A stretch of 64,000 nt of DNA from Kineothrix alysoides (GTDB lineage Bacteria > Bacillota > Clostridia > Lachnospirales > Lachnospiraceae). Numbering within the stretch: the first letter of the stretch is position 1; each line of letters starts with the position of its first letter. The position numbers and the translations under genes were made by a program. The stretch covers positions 434,001 through 498,000 of the forward strand of contig NZ_JPNB01000001.1 in assembly GCF_000732725.1 (NCBI RefSeq), read 5' to 3'. Of this stretch, positions 36,386 through 45,339 are shown one piece after another. A model generated the notes under the pieces. It was not told where the DNA came from, did no database searches, and saw only the letters and a list, made by a program, of their open reading frames with translations.

Positions 36386-38719
36386 TTGATTACGATTGAC
36401 GGAACAAGCTTTCGATTAGATACAGATTGTACAACCTATCTTATTAGCCAAACAAAGTACGGGCATTTGGAGCATATTTATTATGGAAATCTATTAGGCA
36501 AAGAGGATGGAGTGGATGTTCTGGCTCAAAAACGGTCCATTATGGTTGGCAGCAGTGTTCTTTACAACAGTGAGGATGATATATATAGTCTGGATGCTAT
36601 GTGTTTAGAATGGTCGGACAATGGAAGGGGTGATTATCGCCATAGTCCAACGGAATTTAAAATGCCTGATGGCAGCTTTGTTACCGATTTCATCTATGAA
36701 AGTCATGAAGTACTGGCGGGCACTGTTGCAATGGAGACAATGCCTGCAGCCTATGGCGGCGATCAGACTCTGCTCATAGTATTAAAGGATAAGGCGTATC
36801 CGATTTTTATTGACTTATATTATACAGTATTTGAGCAAACCAATGTGATTAGCAGGAGAGCGGTTGTAAGGAATGAAGGAAATGTTCCTATCACAATCCG
36901 CCGTATCATGAGTATTTCTATGGACCTGCCGGATGAATGTTTTCAGATGTACACCTTGGATGGCGGCTGGATTAAGGAAGCAAGCTTGCATAAACGACCG
37001 GTTTCCTATGGAGTTACGGTAAATTCTTCCACAACAGGAGCGAGCAGTAATCGTCATAATCCTGCATTTTTATTGGCAGAAGCTGATGCAAATGAAGACT
37101 ATGGAAGCGTATATGCCTTCAATATGATTTATAGCGGTAACCATTATAGCATAGTAGAAAAGAGTGAACGGGATTATGTTCGTGTATGTATGGGAATTAA
37201 TCCTCATCTATTTGAATGGATACTATCTCCGGAGGAGAAGTTTGAAACACCGGAATGCGTGATGAGCTATAGCAGTCACGGATTCAACGGCACAAGCCAT
37301 AATATGCATGATTTCATTAATGAGCATATCGTAAGAGGCGACTATAAGAAGAAGGAAAGACCGATTCTGATTAATAATTGGGAGGCACATTTTTTTGACT
37401 TCAATGAAGGAAAGCTATTGCGGCTCGCCAAGGATGCCAAAAAGCTGGGGATAGAACTATTCGTACTGGATGACGGCTGGTTTGGTGACCGCAATCATGA
37501 TAAAGCAGGGCTTGGAGATTATAGAGTAAACCCTAAGAAATTACCGGACGGAATGAAGGCGTTTGCAGATAAAATAAGAGACATTGGGTTAGATTTTGGC
37601 CTTTGGTTTGAACCGGAGATGGTGAATGAGGACAGTGAGTTGTACAGGAGCCATCCGGAATATGCGATTAAACTGCCGAACCGTCATTCGGTTTTAGGAA
37701 GAAATCAGCTGGTGCTGGATCTATGTAAAAAAGAAGTTCGCGATTATATTGTAGAACAGGTCAGCAGCATTCTGGATGAAGCAAAAGTTTCTTATGTGAA
37801 ATGGGATATGAACCGCCATATTGCGGAAACATTTTCTGAAGCCTTGAAAAACCAGGGGGAGTTCTATCACCGGTACATCCTGGGGCTATATGAGGTGTTG
37901 AACAGAATATTTGAGCCCAGACCCCATATTTTGCTGGAGAGCTGTTCCAGCGGCGGCAATAGGTTCGACTTGGGAATGCTTTGCTATAGTCCGCAAATTT
38001 GGGTCTCTGATGATACGGACCCTATTGAGCGGTTAAAAATTCAGACAGGTTTGTCCTATTTTTATCCGCAGTCCACTATGGGGGCTCATGTTTCTCAGGC
38101 TCCCCATCAGCAGACCTTGCGAGAGACATCCCTTGCAACCCGTTTCCACGTTGCATGCTTCGGATGCCTGGGGTATGAGCTGGACATAAAGTATCTGTCA
38201 CCGGAGCAAAAAAAAGACATTGCAGAGCAAGTAGCATTTTATAAGCAGTACCGGAAGATTTTTCAATATGGAAGATTTTACAGGATTAAATCATATAAAT
38301 CTAATAAGGTGATATGGGAAACGGTAAGCGAGGATAAGGAAACCGCGCTCACTGGCTTTTTTCAAACGTTAGCCACAGCAGCAGAAAGCAGCGACAAACT
38401 AAAGGTAATAGGATTGAAAAAAGGAATGTTTACCCTTCGGACAAGACCGCAAAAGCTTTATATCCAGCGTTTTGGAGGATTGATAAAACACGTTGCGCCT
38501 GTGGAGCTAAATCCCGATGGTGTAATTATGCGGGCAGTTAATCGCCATTATAGTCTGAGGGATTGCGTGGAAACCTACACCTGCTCTTCAGAGGCACTTG
38601 CAGCGGGAATACCGTTATGCGAGCAGTTTATCGGGACAGGTTATCATGAAAGTGTGCGAATGCTTGGTGATTTCGGGTCAAATATGTATATTATAGAAGC
38701 CGAAGACACGTTTCTATAA
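36386..38719 (+). CDS. Alpha-galactosidase, GH36
   Basis: 777 aa, normal for bacterial GH36. An N-terminal beta-sandwich (1-330) is followed by a TIM barrel with FVLDDGWFGDRNHD, nucleophile Asp474 (YVKWDMNRHI) and acid/base Asp542 (WVSDDTDPIERL), plus the LESCSSGGNRFDLG motif. It removes terminal alpha-galactose from melibiose, raffinose and related sugars. No signal peptide: cytoplasmic. The start is TTG at 36386, 8 nt after AAAGGAG; the ATG five bases upstream is out of frame. Confidence 0.94.
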   Translation: MITIDGTSFRLDTDCTTYLISQTKYGHLEHIYYGNLLGKEDGVDVLAQKRSIMVGSSVLYNSEDDIYSLDAMCLEWSDNGRGDYRHSPTEFKMPDGSFVTDFIYESHEVLAGTVAMETMPAAYGGDQTLLIVLKDKAYPIFIDLYYTVFEQTNVISRRAVVRNEGNVPITIRRIMSISMDLPDECFQMYTLDGGWIKEASLHKRPVSYGVTVNSSTTGASSNRHNPAFLLAEADANEDYGSVYAFNMIYSGNHYSIVEKSERDYVRVCMGINPHLFEWILSPEEKFETPECVMSYSSHGFNGTSHNMHDFINEHIVRGDYKKKERPILINNWEAHFFDFNEGKLLRLAKDAKKLGIELFVLDDGWFGDRNHDKAGLGDYRVNPKKLPDGMKAFADKIRDIGLDFGLWFEPEMVNEDSELYRSHPEYAIKLPNRHSVLGRNQLVLDLCKKEVRDYIVEQVSSILDEAKVSYVKWDMNRHIAETFSEALKNQGEFYHRYILGLYEVLNRIFEPRPHILLESCSSGGNRFDLGMLCYSPQIWVSDDTDPIERLKIQTGLSYFYPQSTMGAHVSQAPHQQTLRETSLATRFHVACFGCLGYELDIKYLSPEQKKDIAEQVAFYKQYRKIFQYGRFYRIKSYKSNKVIWETVSEDKETALTGFFQTLATAAESSDKLKVIGLKKGMFTLRTRPQKLYIQRFGGLIKHVAPVELNPDGVIMRAVNRHYSLRDCVETYTCSSEALAAGIPLCEQFIGTGYHESVRMLGDFGSNMYIIEAEDTFL

Positions 38720-38748
38720 TCAGATTGACGTCGCAAAAAGCGCTCCTT

Positions 38749-38780
38749 TTATCAGAAGTTTGAAAAGCAACTTCCGATAA
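38749..38780 (+). promoter_or_regulatory. Intergenic hairpin between GH36 and symporter genes
   Basis: TTATC-A-GAAGTT pairs with AACTTC-C-GATAA around an 8-nt loop. No T-run follows, so it is more likely an RNA processing or stability element than a terminator. Confidence 0.5.
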
Positions 38781-38858
38781 GCTATATTACAGAGAAGGAA
38801 AATGAACAGCAGAAGTAGCATTTATATTCAACAAGTATGCATAGAAAAGAGGGTAACT

Positions 38859-40232
38859 ATGACAGCAAAAACAAAAAGGAATCATAATCGTTATATGTTT
38901 GGCCTTGGAACTATTGGCAGAGATATGCTTTATACAATTGTAAGCATGTATCTTCTATTCTTCCTGACGGATATTTTGGACTTGCCGGATTCCACTATGT
39001 GGTGGATGACGGGAGCGATGACCGTACTTCGTATATTTGATGCGGTAAATGACCCTATTATGGGATTTTTAGTAGATAATACTCACTCACGATTCGGCAA
39101 ATTTAAACCGTGGATTGTGATAGGAGGCATTCTCGGCGGTATTCTTACGGCGTTATTGTTCCATGATTTTGGACTAAAGGGAGCAGGATATGTAACAATG
39201 TTTGTAGTAATATATCTTCTCTGGGACTTAACCTATGGAGCCAATGATATCGCTTACTGGTCAATGCTTCCTTCTCTGACACTCGATCAAAAGGAACGTG
39301 AGAAAACCGGTTCTTTTGCCAGAATATGTGCAAATATCGGTTTATTTACAACCGTAGTTGCCATATTGCCTGTTACCAAAGCCTTGGGCGGAGATAAAAA
39401 AGCCTGGCAGATTACGGCAATCGCAATCGTCTTGATTACATGGGCATTTCTTATGTTTACAGTATTTGGAGTGAAAGAGGATAAGAATATTAAGGTTAAG
39501 CAAGAGTCCACTTCATTAAAGGAAATGTTCAAAATTTTATTCCAGAATGATCAGTTATTATTTACGGCTATATCAATGGCATTATTTATGATTGGTTATT
39601 GCACTACCACCGCTTTTGGAGTCTATTTCTTTAAATATGCTTTTAAAAATGAAGGAATGTACTCGGTGTTTGCTGCGATTCTCGGAGTCTCGCAGTTGGC
39701 AGCCTTATCTGTATTTCCCTTATTCTCAAAAAAGTACAGCAGAAAAACCTTATATGCTTCGGCAACTGTATTGGTAGTAGCCGGGTATGTTATATTCTTC
39801 CTTTCGCCAATGAATATGCTGTTTATCGGTGCAGCAGGCATCCTTCTTTTTACCGGCCAGGCTTTCATACAGTTGTTGATGCTGATGTTTCTGACAGATA
39901 CGGTAGAGTACGGACAGTGGAAGCTGGGGCGCCGTAACGAAAGCATCACCTTCTCCGTACAGCCTTTTATAAATAAAATCGGGGGAGCAATTGCGAATGG
40001 TATTGTCGGTGTGACCTTGATTGTTTCCGGTATTAATGCGGCTGCGACACCGGAGGATGTTACGGATTCCGGACTGTTGATCATGAAGCTGGCAATGTTA
40101 ATTTTACCGCTTATCTTCATTGTGACCGGTTACATAATTTATTATAAGAAGTTCAAGATTGATAAGCAGATGTATGATGAGATAATATCGGAATTGGCTG
40201 CGCGTGGTGAAATAAATAGAGAACAGGAGTGA
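38859..40232 (+). CDS. GPH-family sugar:cation symporter
   Basis: 457 aa, twelve membrane helices, MelB-like. The N-terminal FGLGTIGRDMLYTIVSMYLL and the loop MGFLVDNTHSRFGKFKPWI (cation and sugar gating region) are typical of the glycoside-pentoside-hexuronide family. It probably imports an alpha-galactoside such as melibiose or raffinose with sodium or protons, judging from the flanking GH36 gene. ATG 38859 follows AGAGGG; an upstream in-frame start at 38802 would add a non-helical tail. Confidence 0.92.
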   Translation: MTAKTKRNHNRYMFGLGTIGRDMLYTIVSMYLLFFLTDILDLPDSTMWWMTGAMTVLRIFDAVNDPIMGFLVDNTHSRFGKFKPWIVIGGILGGILTALLFHDFGLKGAGYVTMFVVIYLLWDLTYGANDIAYWSMLPSLTLDQKEREKTGSFARICANIGLFTTVVAILPVTKALGGDKKAWQITAIAIVLITWAFLMFTVFGVKEDKNIKVKQESTSLKEMFKILFQNDQLLFTAISMALFMIGYCTTTAFGVYFFKYAFKNEGMYSVFAAILGVSQLAALSVFPLFSKKYSRKTLYASATVLVVAGYVIFFLSPMNMLFIGAAGILLFTGQAFIQLLMLMFLTDTVEYGQWKLGRRNESITFSVQPFINKIGGAIANGIVGVTLIVSGINAAATPEDVTDSGLLIMKLAMLILPLIFIVTGYIIYYKKFKIDKQMYDEIISELAARGEINREQE

Positions 40233-40238
40233 TGTTCT

Positions 40239-42110
40239 ATGTTAACAAAAAAAAGTCGTATCAAAGATGTGTATGCAAATCCAATTGGACGGGACGTTAT
40301 TGATCGGGTACTCTTACAAATGAATATAAGCAAAAAGGCAGTTACCAATCCGATTGTAGGTAATCTAAAGCTAAAGGTCTTGCCGAAGTTGCCGAAAAGC
40401 CAGCTGGATGAAGGTTTCTTGGATACTTTGCTTACTCTTTTAAACACGGAACAGGAAACAGCAAAGGACAATGAGGAGCAGATTTTAAAAGCTTGGTGGA
40501 AGGAAGCCGTATTTTATCAGATTTACCCCAGAAGCTTTAAGGATAGCAATGGAGACGGCATTGGTGATTTGCAGGGTATCATAAGTAAATTAGATTACTT
40601 AAAAGAGCTGGGGATTGATGCTGTTTGGCTTTCACCAATTTACGATTCTCCTAATGATGATAATGGGTATGATATAAGAGATTATCATAAAATTATGGCT
40701 GAATTTGGAACAATGGAGGACTTTGGCCGGTTATTGACCGAGGTTCATAACCGTGACATGAGGCTTATTATGGATCTTGTGGTGAACCATACCTCGGATG
40801 AACATGAGTGGTACCGGAAGGCCGTTCATGAACAGGATTCCAAGTATGGGGATTATTATATTTTTAAGGATCAGCCTAACAACTGGACATCATTTTTTAG
40901 CGGCAGTGCGTGGAACTATGTAGAAGAACGCGGGCAATATGCACTGCATTTATTCTCAAAGAAACAGATGGATCTCAATTGGGAAAATGAAAAACTGCGC
41001 CATGAAATCCATGATATGGTAATATGGTGGCTGGAAAAGGGTGTGGATGGATTCCGCCTGGATGTCATTAATTATATATCTAAGCGCAGCGGCTTACCGG
41101 ATGGAAATGAAGGCATCGGCAAGCTTATGGGATATTATGGGGTAGAACATTATTTCTATGGACCTCGTCTCCATGAATATCTGCATGAAATGAAAGAAAA
41201 AGTATTTATCCCATATAATGCTTTTTCGGTTGGCGAAACTCCCGGAACAGGAATGGAAATGAGTAAGCTGTTGACTGCTGATTATCGAAATGAGCTGGAC
41301 ATGGTATTCTCCTTTGACCATCTGGAAACGCCGGGGCATACACGTTTTGATGACTATCAATATGACCTTAATTATATAAAAAGCTATATGATTAACTGGA
41401 TGGAAAATTACGGGAATCATTGCCAGCCGTCGCTGTTTTATGAAAACCATGATAATCCGCGTATGATTTCTAAAATAAATCAAGACCCACAGTATCGGAA
41501 TGTCTTAGGTAAGCTTTTGGCCGTAATACAGCTTACGCTACGAGGCACACCGTTTATTTACCAAGGGCAAGAGCTTGGGATGATCAATCAAGACTTCCGG
41601 TCTGCCTCGGACCTGCGTGATGTGGAGTCGCTGAATCTTTATGATGAGCTATGCGGCACCATGAAAAAAGAAGAGGCATTTGCGAAGATATTAGCCGGCT
41701 CCAGAGACCATTCCAGGACGCCGATGCAATGGAACGATCAGCAATATGCAGGCTTTTCTACCGGGAAGCCGTGGATTATGATGGATGAGGATTATAAGAA
41801 TTGCAATGTGGAGGCACAGCTTCAAGACGAAGACTCTATCCTTCGTTTTTTTCAGAAATTGATTGCTTTGCGTAAGGAGCATAGAGTCATCTATTATGGA
41901 GATGTACTATTTACCAATCAAAAAGAAAAAGATCTATTCACCTATTATCGTAAGGATGAAACAGAAACTCTGTATATTGAGATAAATTTGAGTTCATCCG
42001 ATAAGAAACGAACAAAATATCCCGAAGGGATTTGTCTGCTGTCGAATTATACAGGGGAATCATTGCCATTCCTGCGGCCATATGAGGCAAGTATATGGAA
42101 ATATAATTAG
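40239..42110 (+). CDS. Alpha-glucosidase/oligo-1,6-glucosidase, GH13, with N-terminal extension
   Basis: 623 aa. The GH13 barrel begins at WWKEAVFYQIYPRSFKDSNG (about residue 87). Catalytic residues are Asp275 (DGFRLDVIN), Glu333 (SVGETPG) and Asp405 (YENHDNPRM), close to GH13 subfamily 31 (alpha-1,4/1,6-glucosidases, sucrose/isomaltose-type). The first 85 residues (KSRIKDVYANPIGRDVIDRV and following) form a small extra helical domain. Cytoplasmic. It starts 7 bp after the symporter stop with AGGAGTG, so it is in the same operon and would split the glucose-containing core of imported oligosaccharides. Confidence 0.93.
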   Translation: MLTKKSRIKDVYANPIGRDVIDRVLLQMNISKKAVTNPIVGNLKLKVLPKLPKSQLDEGFLDTLLTLLNTEQETAKDNEEQILKAWWKEAVFYQIYPRSFKDSNGDGIGDLQGIISKLDYLKELGIDAVWLSPIYDSPNDDNGYDIRDYHKIMAEFGTMEDFGRLLTEVHNRDMRLIMDLVVNHTSDEHEWYRKAVHEQDSKYGDYYIFKDQPNNWTSFFSGSAWNYVEERGQYALHLFSKKQMDLNWENEKLRHEIHDMVIWWLEKGVDGFRLDVINYISKRSGLPDGNEGIGKLMGYYGVEHYFYGPRLHEYLHEMKEKVFIPYNAFSVGETPGTGMEMSKLLTADYRNELDMVFSFDHLETPGHTRFDDYQYDLNYIKSYMINWMENYGNHCQPSLFYENHDNPRMISKINQDPQYRNVLGKLLAVIQLTLRGTPFIYQGQELGMINQDFRSASDLRDVESLNLYDELCGTMKKEEAFAKILAGSRDHSRTPMQWNDQQYAGFSTGKPWIMMDEDYKNCNVEAQLQDEDSILRFFQKLIALRKEHRVIYYGDVLFTNQKEKDLFTYYRKDETETLYIEINLSSSDKKRTKYPEGICLLSNYTGESLPFLRPYEASIWKYN

Positions 42111-42215
42111 TGAAAAAACCAAAGCAGAAATTAAAGAACCCTGCATAGCCAGGAAATTATTGAGTATGTAAGTTTTGAAGCGTTAAAGGATGACATGAAA
42201 GGAAAGGATATACAC

Positions 42216-42548
42216 TTGAAAACGTATAATAAGCTGGTAAGAGACCGTATACCGGAAATAATCAATAAGGACGGAAAGAATGCGGTTTCTCATGTATTAT
42301 CTGAGGAGGACTATATCGCTGAACTTGATAAAAAAATGATTGAAGAAGTAAATGAATATATAAAAGATAAGAATCTGGAAGAGATGGCAGATATATTGGA
42401 AGTTTTATATGCTATCTGTAAAGCTCGGGGTTATACCATTGAAGATTTAGACAACAAACGGAAAGAAAAGGCAGAAATACGAGGTGGTTTTCAAGAGAAG
42501 ATATTTCTTGAGTATGTAGATGCGCATATTACCTCTAAGAAAAATTGA
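42216..42548 (+). CDS. Phosphoribosyl-ATP pyrophosphohydrolase-like/MazG-like protein
   Basis: About 110 aa, all-alpha NTP pyrophosphatase fold. The opening KTYNKLVRDRIPEII and the metal-binding EEVNEYI and EEMADILEVLYA acidic helices are typical of small house-cleaning members. Likely cleaves an unusual NTP or a PRA-PP-like compound. TTG 42216 gives the family's usual N-terminus and follows GGAAAGG; an in-frame ATG at 42195 is the alternative. Confidence 0.82.
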   Translation: MKTYNKLVRDRIPEIINKDGKNAVSHVLSEEDYIAELDKKMIEEVNEYIKDKNLEEMADILEVLYAICKARGYTIEDLDNKRKEKAEIRGGFQEKIFLEYVDAHITSKKN

Positions 42549-42767
42549 ATGTCTGTAATTAATGTATTGAAAAATGGATTCTTATAAAATAGATTAATCG
42601 ATAATATTTGCACAAAAGAAATAGTAAGGTATAATTAATCTTGTGGTATGATTTTTGTGTGAAAATAAACTAATGTATGAATTCGTTATAAGGCAGACGG
42701 CGGCAAACCGGAAAAATGAGCAAGAAAGGCAAAGAATTTTAAAGTTGCTGGATTGGGGAGATTAAAA

Positions 42768-43697
42768 ATGTGGAAAAAAATTAAAAAAGCCTTGCTTCTA
42801 ATATTTTGCTGTTTGATCATATTTTTTATACTTGCAGCAATATATCATTTTATCATGCTAAAAGTTGAAAAAATTAAAATAAAGAGCATTGGAACATCTG
42901 TTGCAGTTGACGGGTATAATATGAATGTTTACCTTGAAGGTAAAAAAACAAATACGGATGCTACTATTGTGCTGCTCTCCGGATCAGGCGTTGCTTCACC
43001 CATATATGATTATAAAATACTGTATTCTAAACTTACGGATGAATATCAAGTGGCAGTTGTTGAAAAATTTGGATATGGTTATTCAGACGTAAGCAGATTG
43101 CCAAGAGATGTCAAAACTTTAGTGGAGGAAGATAGAAAAGCCTTAAAAGGGGCTGGAATTGAGGCACCATATGTGCTAATGCCGCACTCTATGTCTGCAT
43201 TGGAAGCTATCTACTGGGCGGATACTTATCCTGAAGAAGTAGAGAGAATTATCGGGCTTGATATGGCTGTTCCGGATTCTTATGTGAAAAGCAATATGGC
43301 AGGTATTACTTTTATGAAGACCATGACATACTTCGGAATGCATAGAATCCCAGTTTTCTGTTATGTAAATCAAGATGGTTTATCTGACGGCGAATATGAA
43401 CAGAACAAATTATTAGTGTATAGGAATTCTTTAAATGCTGATGTATATGAAGAATGTAAAATGGTCTTAAATAATGCAAAAACTGTAGGGGAGTTACCTG
43501 TTCCGGATGTACCAATATTAATGTTTACAACTAATTTGGCTCAGGCATCCGGGTATGAAGGCTGGGTAAATGCTCAGGAAGATTTTGCTGAGCATGCGAA
43601 AGACTGTACACAGATTAAACTTGATTGCGGTCATAACTTGCATTATTACAAGTCGGATTATATCGTAGAAGAAATCAAGAAGTTTATGAAGGACTAG
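42768..43697 (+). CDS. Membrane-anchored alpha/beta hydrolase
   Basis: 309 aa with one N-terminal membrane helix (residues 7-29). The fold is shown by VLLSGSGVASP (oxyanion), the nucleophile segment LMPHSMSALEAIYWA (Ser141) and a late Asp/His pair around LDCGHNLHYY. The elbow is P-H-S-M-S rather than G-x-S-x-G, a variant in this subgroup. Substrate unknown. ATG 42768 follows GGGGAG. Confidence 0.83.
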   Translation: MWKKIKKALLLIFCCLIIFFILAAIYHFIMLKVEKIKIKSIGTSVAVDGYNMNVYLEGKKTNTDATIVLLSGSGVASPIYDYKILYSKLTDEYQVAVVEKFGYGYSDVSRLPRDVKTLVEEDRKALKGAGIEAPYVLMPHSMSALEAIYWADTYPEEVERIIGLDMAVPDSYVKSNMAGITFMKTMTYFGMHRIPVFCYVNQDGLSDGEYEQNKLLVYRNSLNADVYEECKMVLNNAKTVGELPVPDVPILMFTTNLAQASGYEGWVNAQEDFAEHAKDCTQIKLDCGHNLHYYKSDYIVEEIKKFMKD

Positions 43698-43737
43698 TGT
43701 CAAATTTGAAACACCTTTATTTTTTCTTGTAATTCTT

Positions 43738-43881
43738 CTATTTGTTTCCCCCTAATTCTTTTTGTTTGATTTCATCAAAATACATTTTAGTATCATATGC
43801 ATGATCAGGACAAAATTCTGTACTATCTGATACATTTTCTCTTTCACATTCAGGACATTTGATAAGTGCCATTGAAATCAT
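43738..43881 (-). CDS. Small zinc-ribbon protein
   Basis: 47 aa, not part of any larger frame. It starts MISMALIKCPECE, and CPEC with FCPDH could bind zinc (three Cys and one His). The C-terminus is charged. AAAGGA lies 5-6 nt ahead of ATG 43881; a second in-frame ATG is at 43872. Zinc ribbons of this kind often head longer Lachnospiraceae proteins, so it may be a stand-alone remnant. Confidence 0.6.
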   Translation of the reverse strand: MISMALIKCPECERENVSDSTEFCPDHAYDTKMYFDEIKQKELGGNK

Positions 43882-43913
43882 TAATTCCTTTCTTAAGCCT
43901 AATATACTAATAG

Positions 43914-44045
43914 TTATTCACTAATTGCAGTAACTATACCGTCTTCAAAATAAAGGTATCTATAATTTGAATAATACCATTGTTCTGTTGTTCCCCATTC
44001 ATAAGTTGTTTTAGTTTTTTCTTAGGGTTTCCCCAATTTGATGGC
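43914..44045 (-). pseudogene. Decayed C-terminal domain beside the zinc ribbon
   Basis: Read on the minus strand it gives TTYEWGTTEQWYYSNYRYLY then FEDGIVTAISE and a stop, preceded by IKLGKP and an in-frame TAA. Short WGTxEQW...LYFxDG tails like this usually follow a zinc ribbon in one protein, so the order here looks like a shuffled or broken relative. Confidence 0.5.
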
Positions 44046-44135
44046 AATACTTCATTAAAAACTTAATATTGATAGTTAGTAAAGACTAGTGTATCCTTAA
44101 CTTAGCAAATCGGATTTTTGTGGAGAAATGATATT

Positions 44136-44927
44136 ATGAGAATTTTAGTTATAAATGCTTGTCCACATAGAGGGAATACTTGGACATTAACAAAGTTTGT
44201 AGAAGAAGAAATGCTTAAATTTGACTCTACGGTAGAGTTTGACGAAATTTATTTGGAAGAGATTAGTATTCCTTTTTGTTGTGGTTGCAGTTTGTGCTTT
44301 CGTATAGGACATCATTTTTGTCCACATAATCAGTATATTCAACCTATTATGGATAAAATTTCTGAAAGTGACAGTTTTATCATTTCTGCATCTTGTTATC
44401 AGGGTGCAGTTCCTGCTATATGTAAAAATCTTACCGACCATTTAGCCTTTTTGATTCACAGACCAAGATATTTCAATAAAAAAGCTCTTGCAATTTCAAC
44501 AACGGGAGGTGTATCGGCAGATAGTGTAACAAAGTCTATTGCCAACACTTTGCACGGATGGGGTATAAATCGTTGCTACCAATTGCCGATTGTAGCATTG
44601 AGTTGGAATGATTATCAACCAACAGAAAAGCATTTGAAATTAATAAGTAAAATTGCAAAAAAATTTTACAAAGATGTTAAATCTCAAAAAATGCATTCAC
44701 CACATATTGGACCGCTTATACCTTTTAATTTATATAGGGCAATGTGTTATGATTACACACCTGATAAAGAATACCCAACACAGGATGGTGTTTTTTGGAA
44801 ACAATATCAAGATATGACTTATGCAAAGGGCATTCCAATGCCGATACATAAAAGAGTTTTTGCAAATCTTGTATACTTAATAGGAAAAAAGCTATCTCCT
44901 AAGATGATCGTTACATATAAAAAATAG
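44136..44927 (+). CDS. NAD(P)H-dependent FMN reductase/flavodoxin-fold protein
   Basis: 263 aa. The flavodoxin-like phosphate loop is INACPHRGNTWTLTKFV at the N-terminus. A cysteine-rich segment (FCCGCSLCFRIGHHFCP, about 50-66) may carry an iron-sulfur cluster or be redox-active. SASCYQGAVPAICKNLTDHL is the FMN isoalloxazine region. Length beyond 190 aa comes from a C-terminal extension (about 185-263). ATG 44136 follows TGGAGAA. Confidence 0.85.
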   Translation: MRILVINACPHRGNTWTLTKFVEEEMLKFDSTVEFDEIYLEEISIPFCCGCSLCFRIGHHFCPHNQYIQPIMDKISESDSFIISASCYQGAVPAICKNLTDHLAFLIHRPRYFNKKALAISTTGGVSADSVTKSIANTLHGWGINRCYQLPIVALSWNDYQPTEKHLKLISKIAKKFYKDVKSQKMHSPHIGPLIPFNLYRAMCYDYTPDKEYPTQDGVFWKQYQDMTYAKGIPMPIHKRVFANLVYLIGKKLSPKMIVTYKK

Positions 44928-44968
44928 ATATAGTTTATTTTAGTAAAATTCCAAGTTAATACAAAAAA

Positions 44969-45122
44969 GGTCAAAAAACTACTAACTATGAAATGCGGTT
45001 ATATAGGGCAGACATTTTATGAGAATTCTCGCTCTGAAAGGGGCCGAATTCAAATGCCGTCTTTTTGACCATTTAAGGAAGTTAAGGCAGTAATACTGAT
45101 GCAGTCCGATGCTTTCGAAAGC
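44969..45122. repeat. Inverted-repeat elements in a 410-bp gap
   Basis: GGTCAAAAA (44969-44977) is mirrored by TTTTTGACC (45062-45070), bounding a 102-bp stretch with the perfect palindrome GAGAATTCTC inside. Forty bases on, GCTTTCGAAAGC (45111-45122) is another perfect palindrome followed by AAAAAG. There is no coding sequence. The rest of the gap to 45339 shows nothing definite. Confidence 0.55.
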
Positions 45123-45339
45123 AAAAAGTAGGATTTAATCTGACAACGTTATGGATTGCATGCTAAAATTAGGGTCCATACCGAATATACATTAGAGAAA
45201 GATATCAGCTACGCCTCCATGAGCTCTGTAGTGATGAAAAGCCTTGCATGAACTGCTCCGCTTTGCTATAATGTCAAAAATATACCTACGCTACATTCAA
45301 CTTACAAGACATATGATAAAAAGGATTTATGAGACCGAT

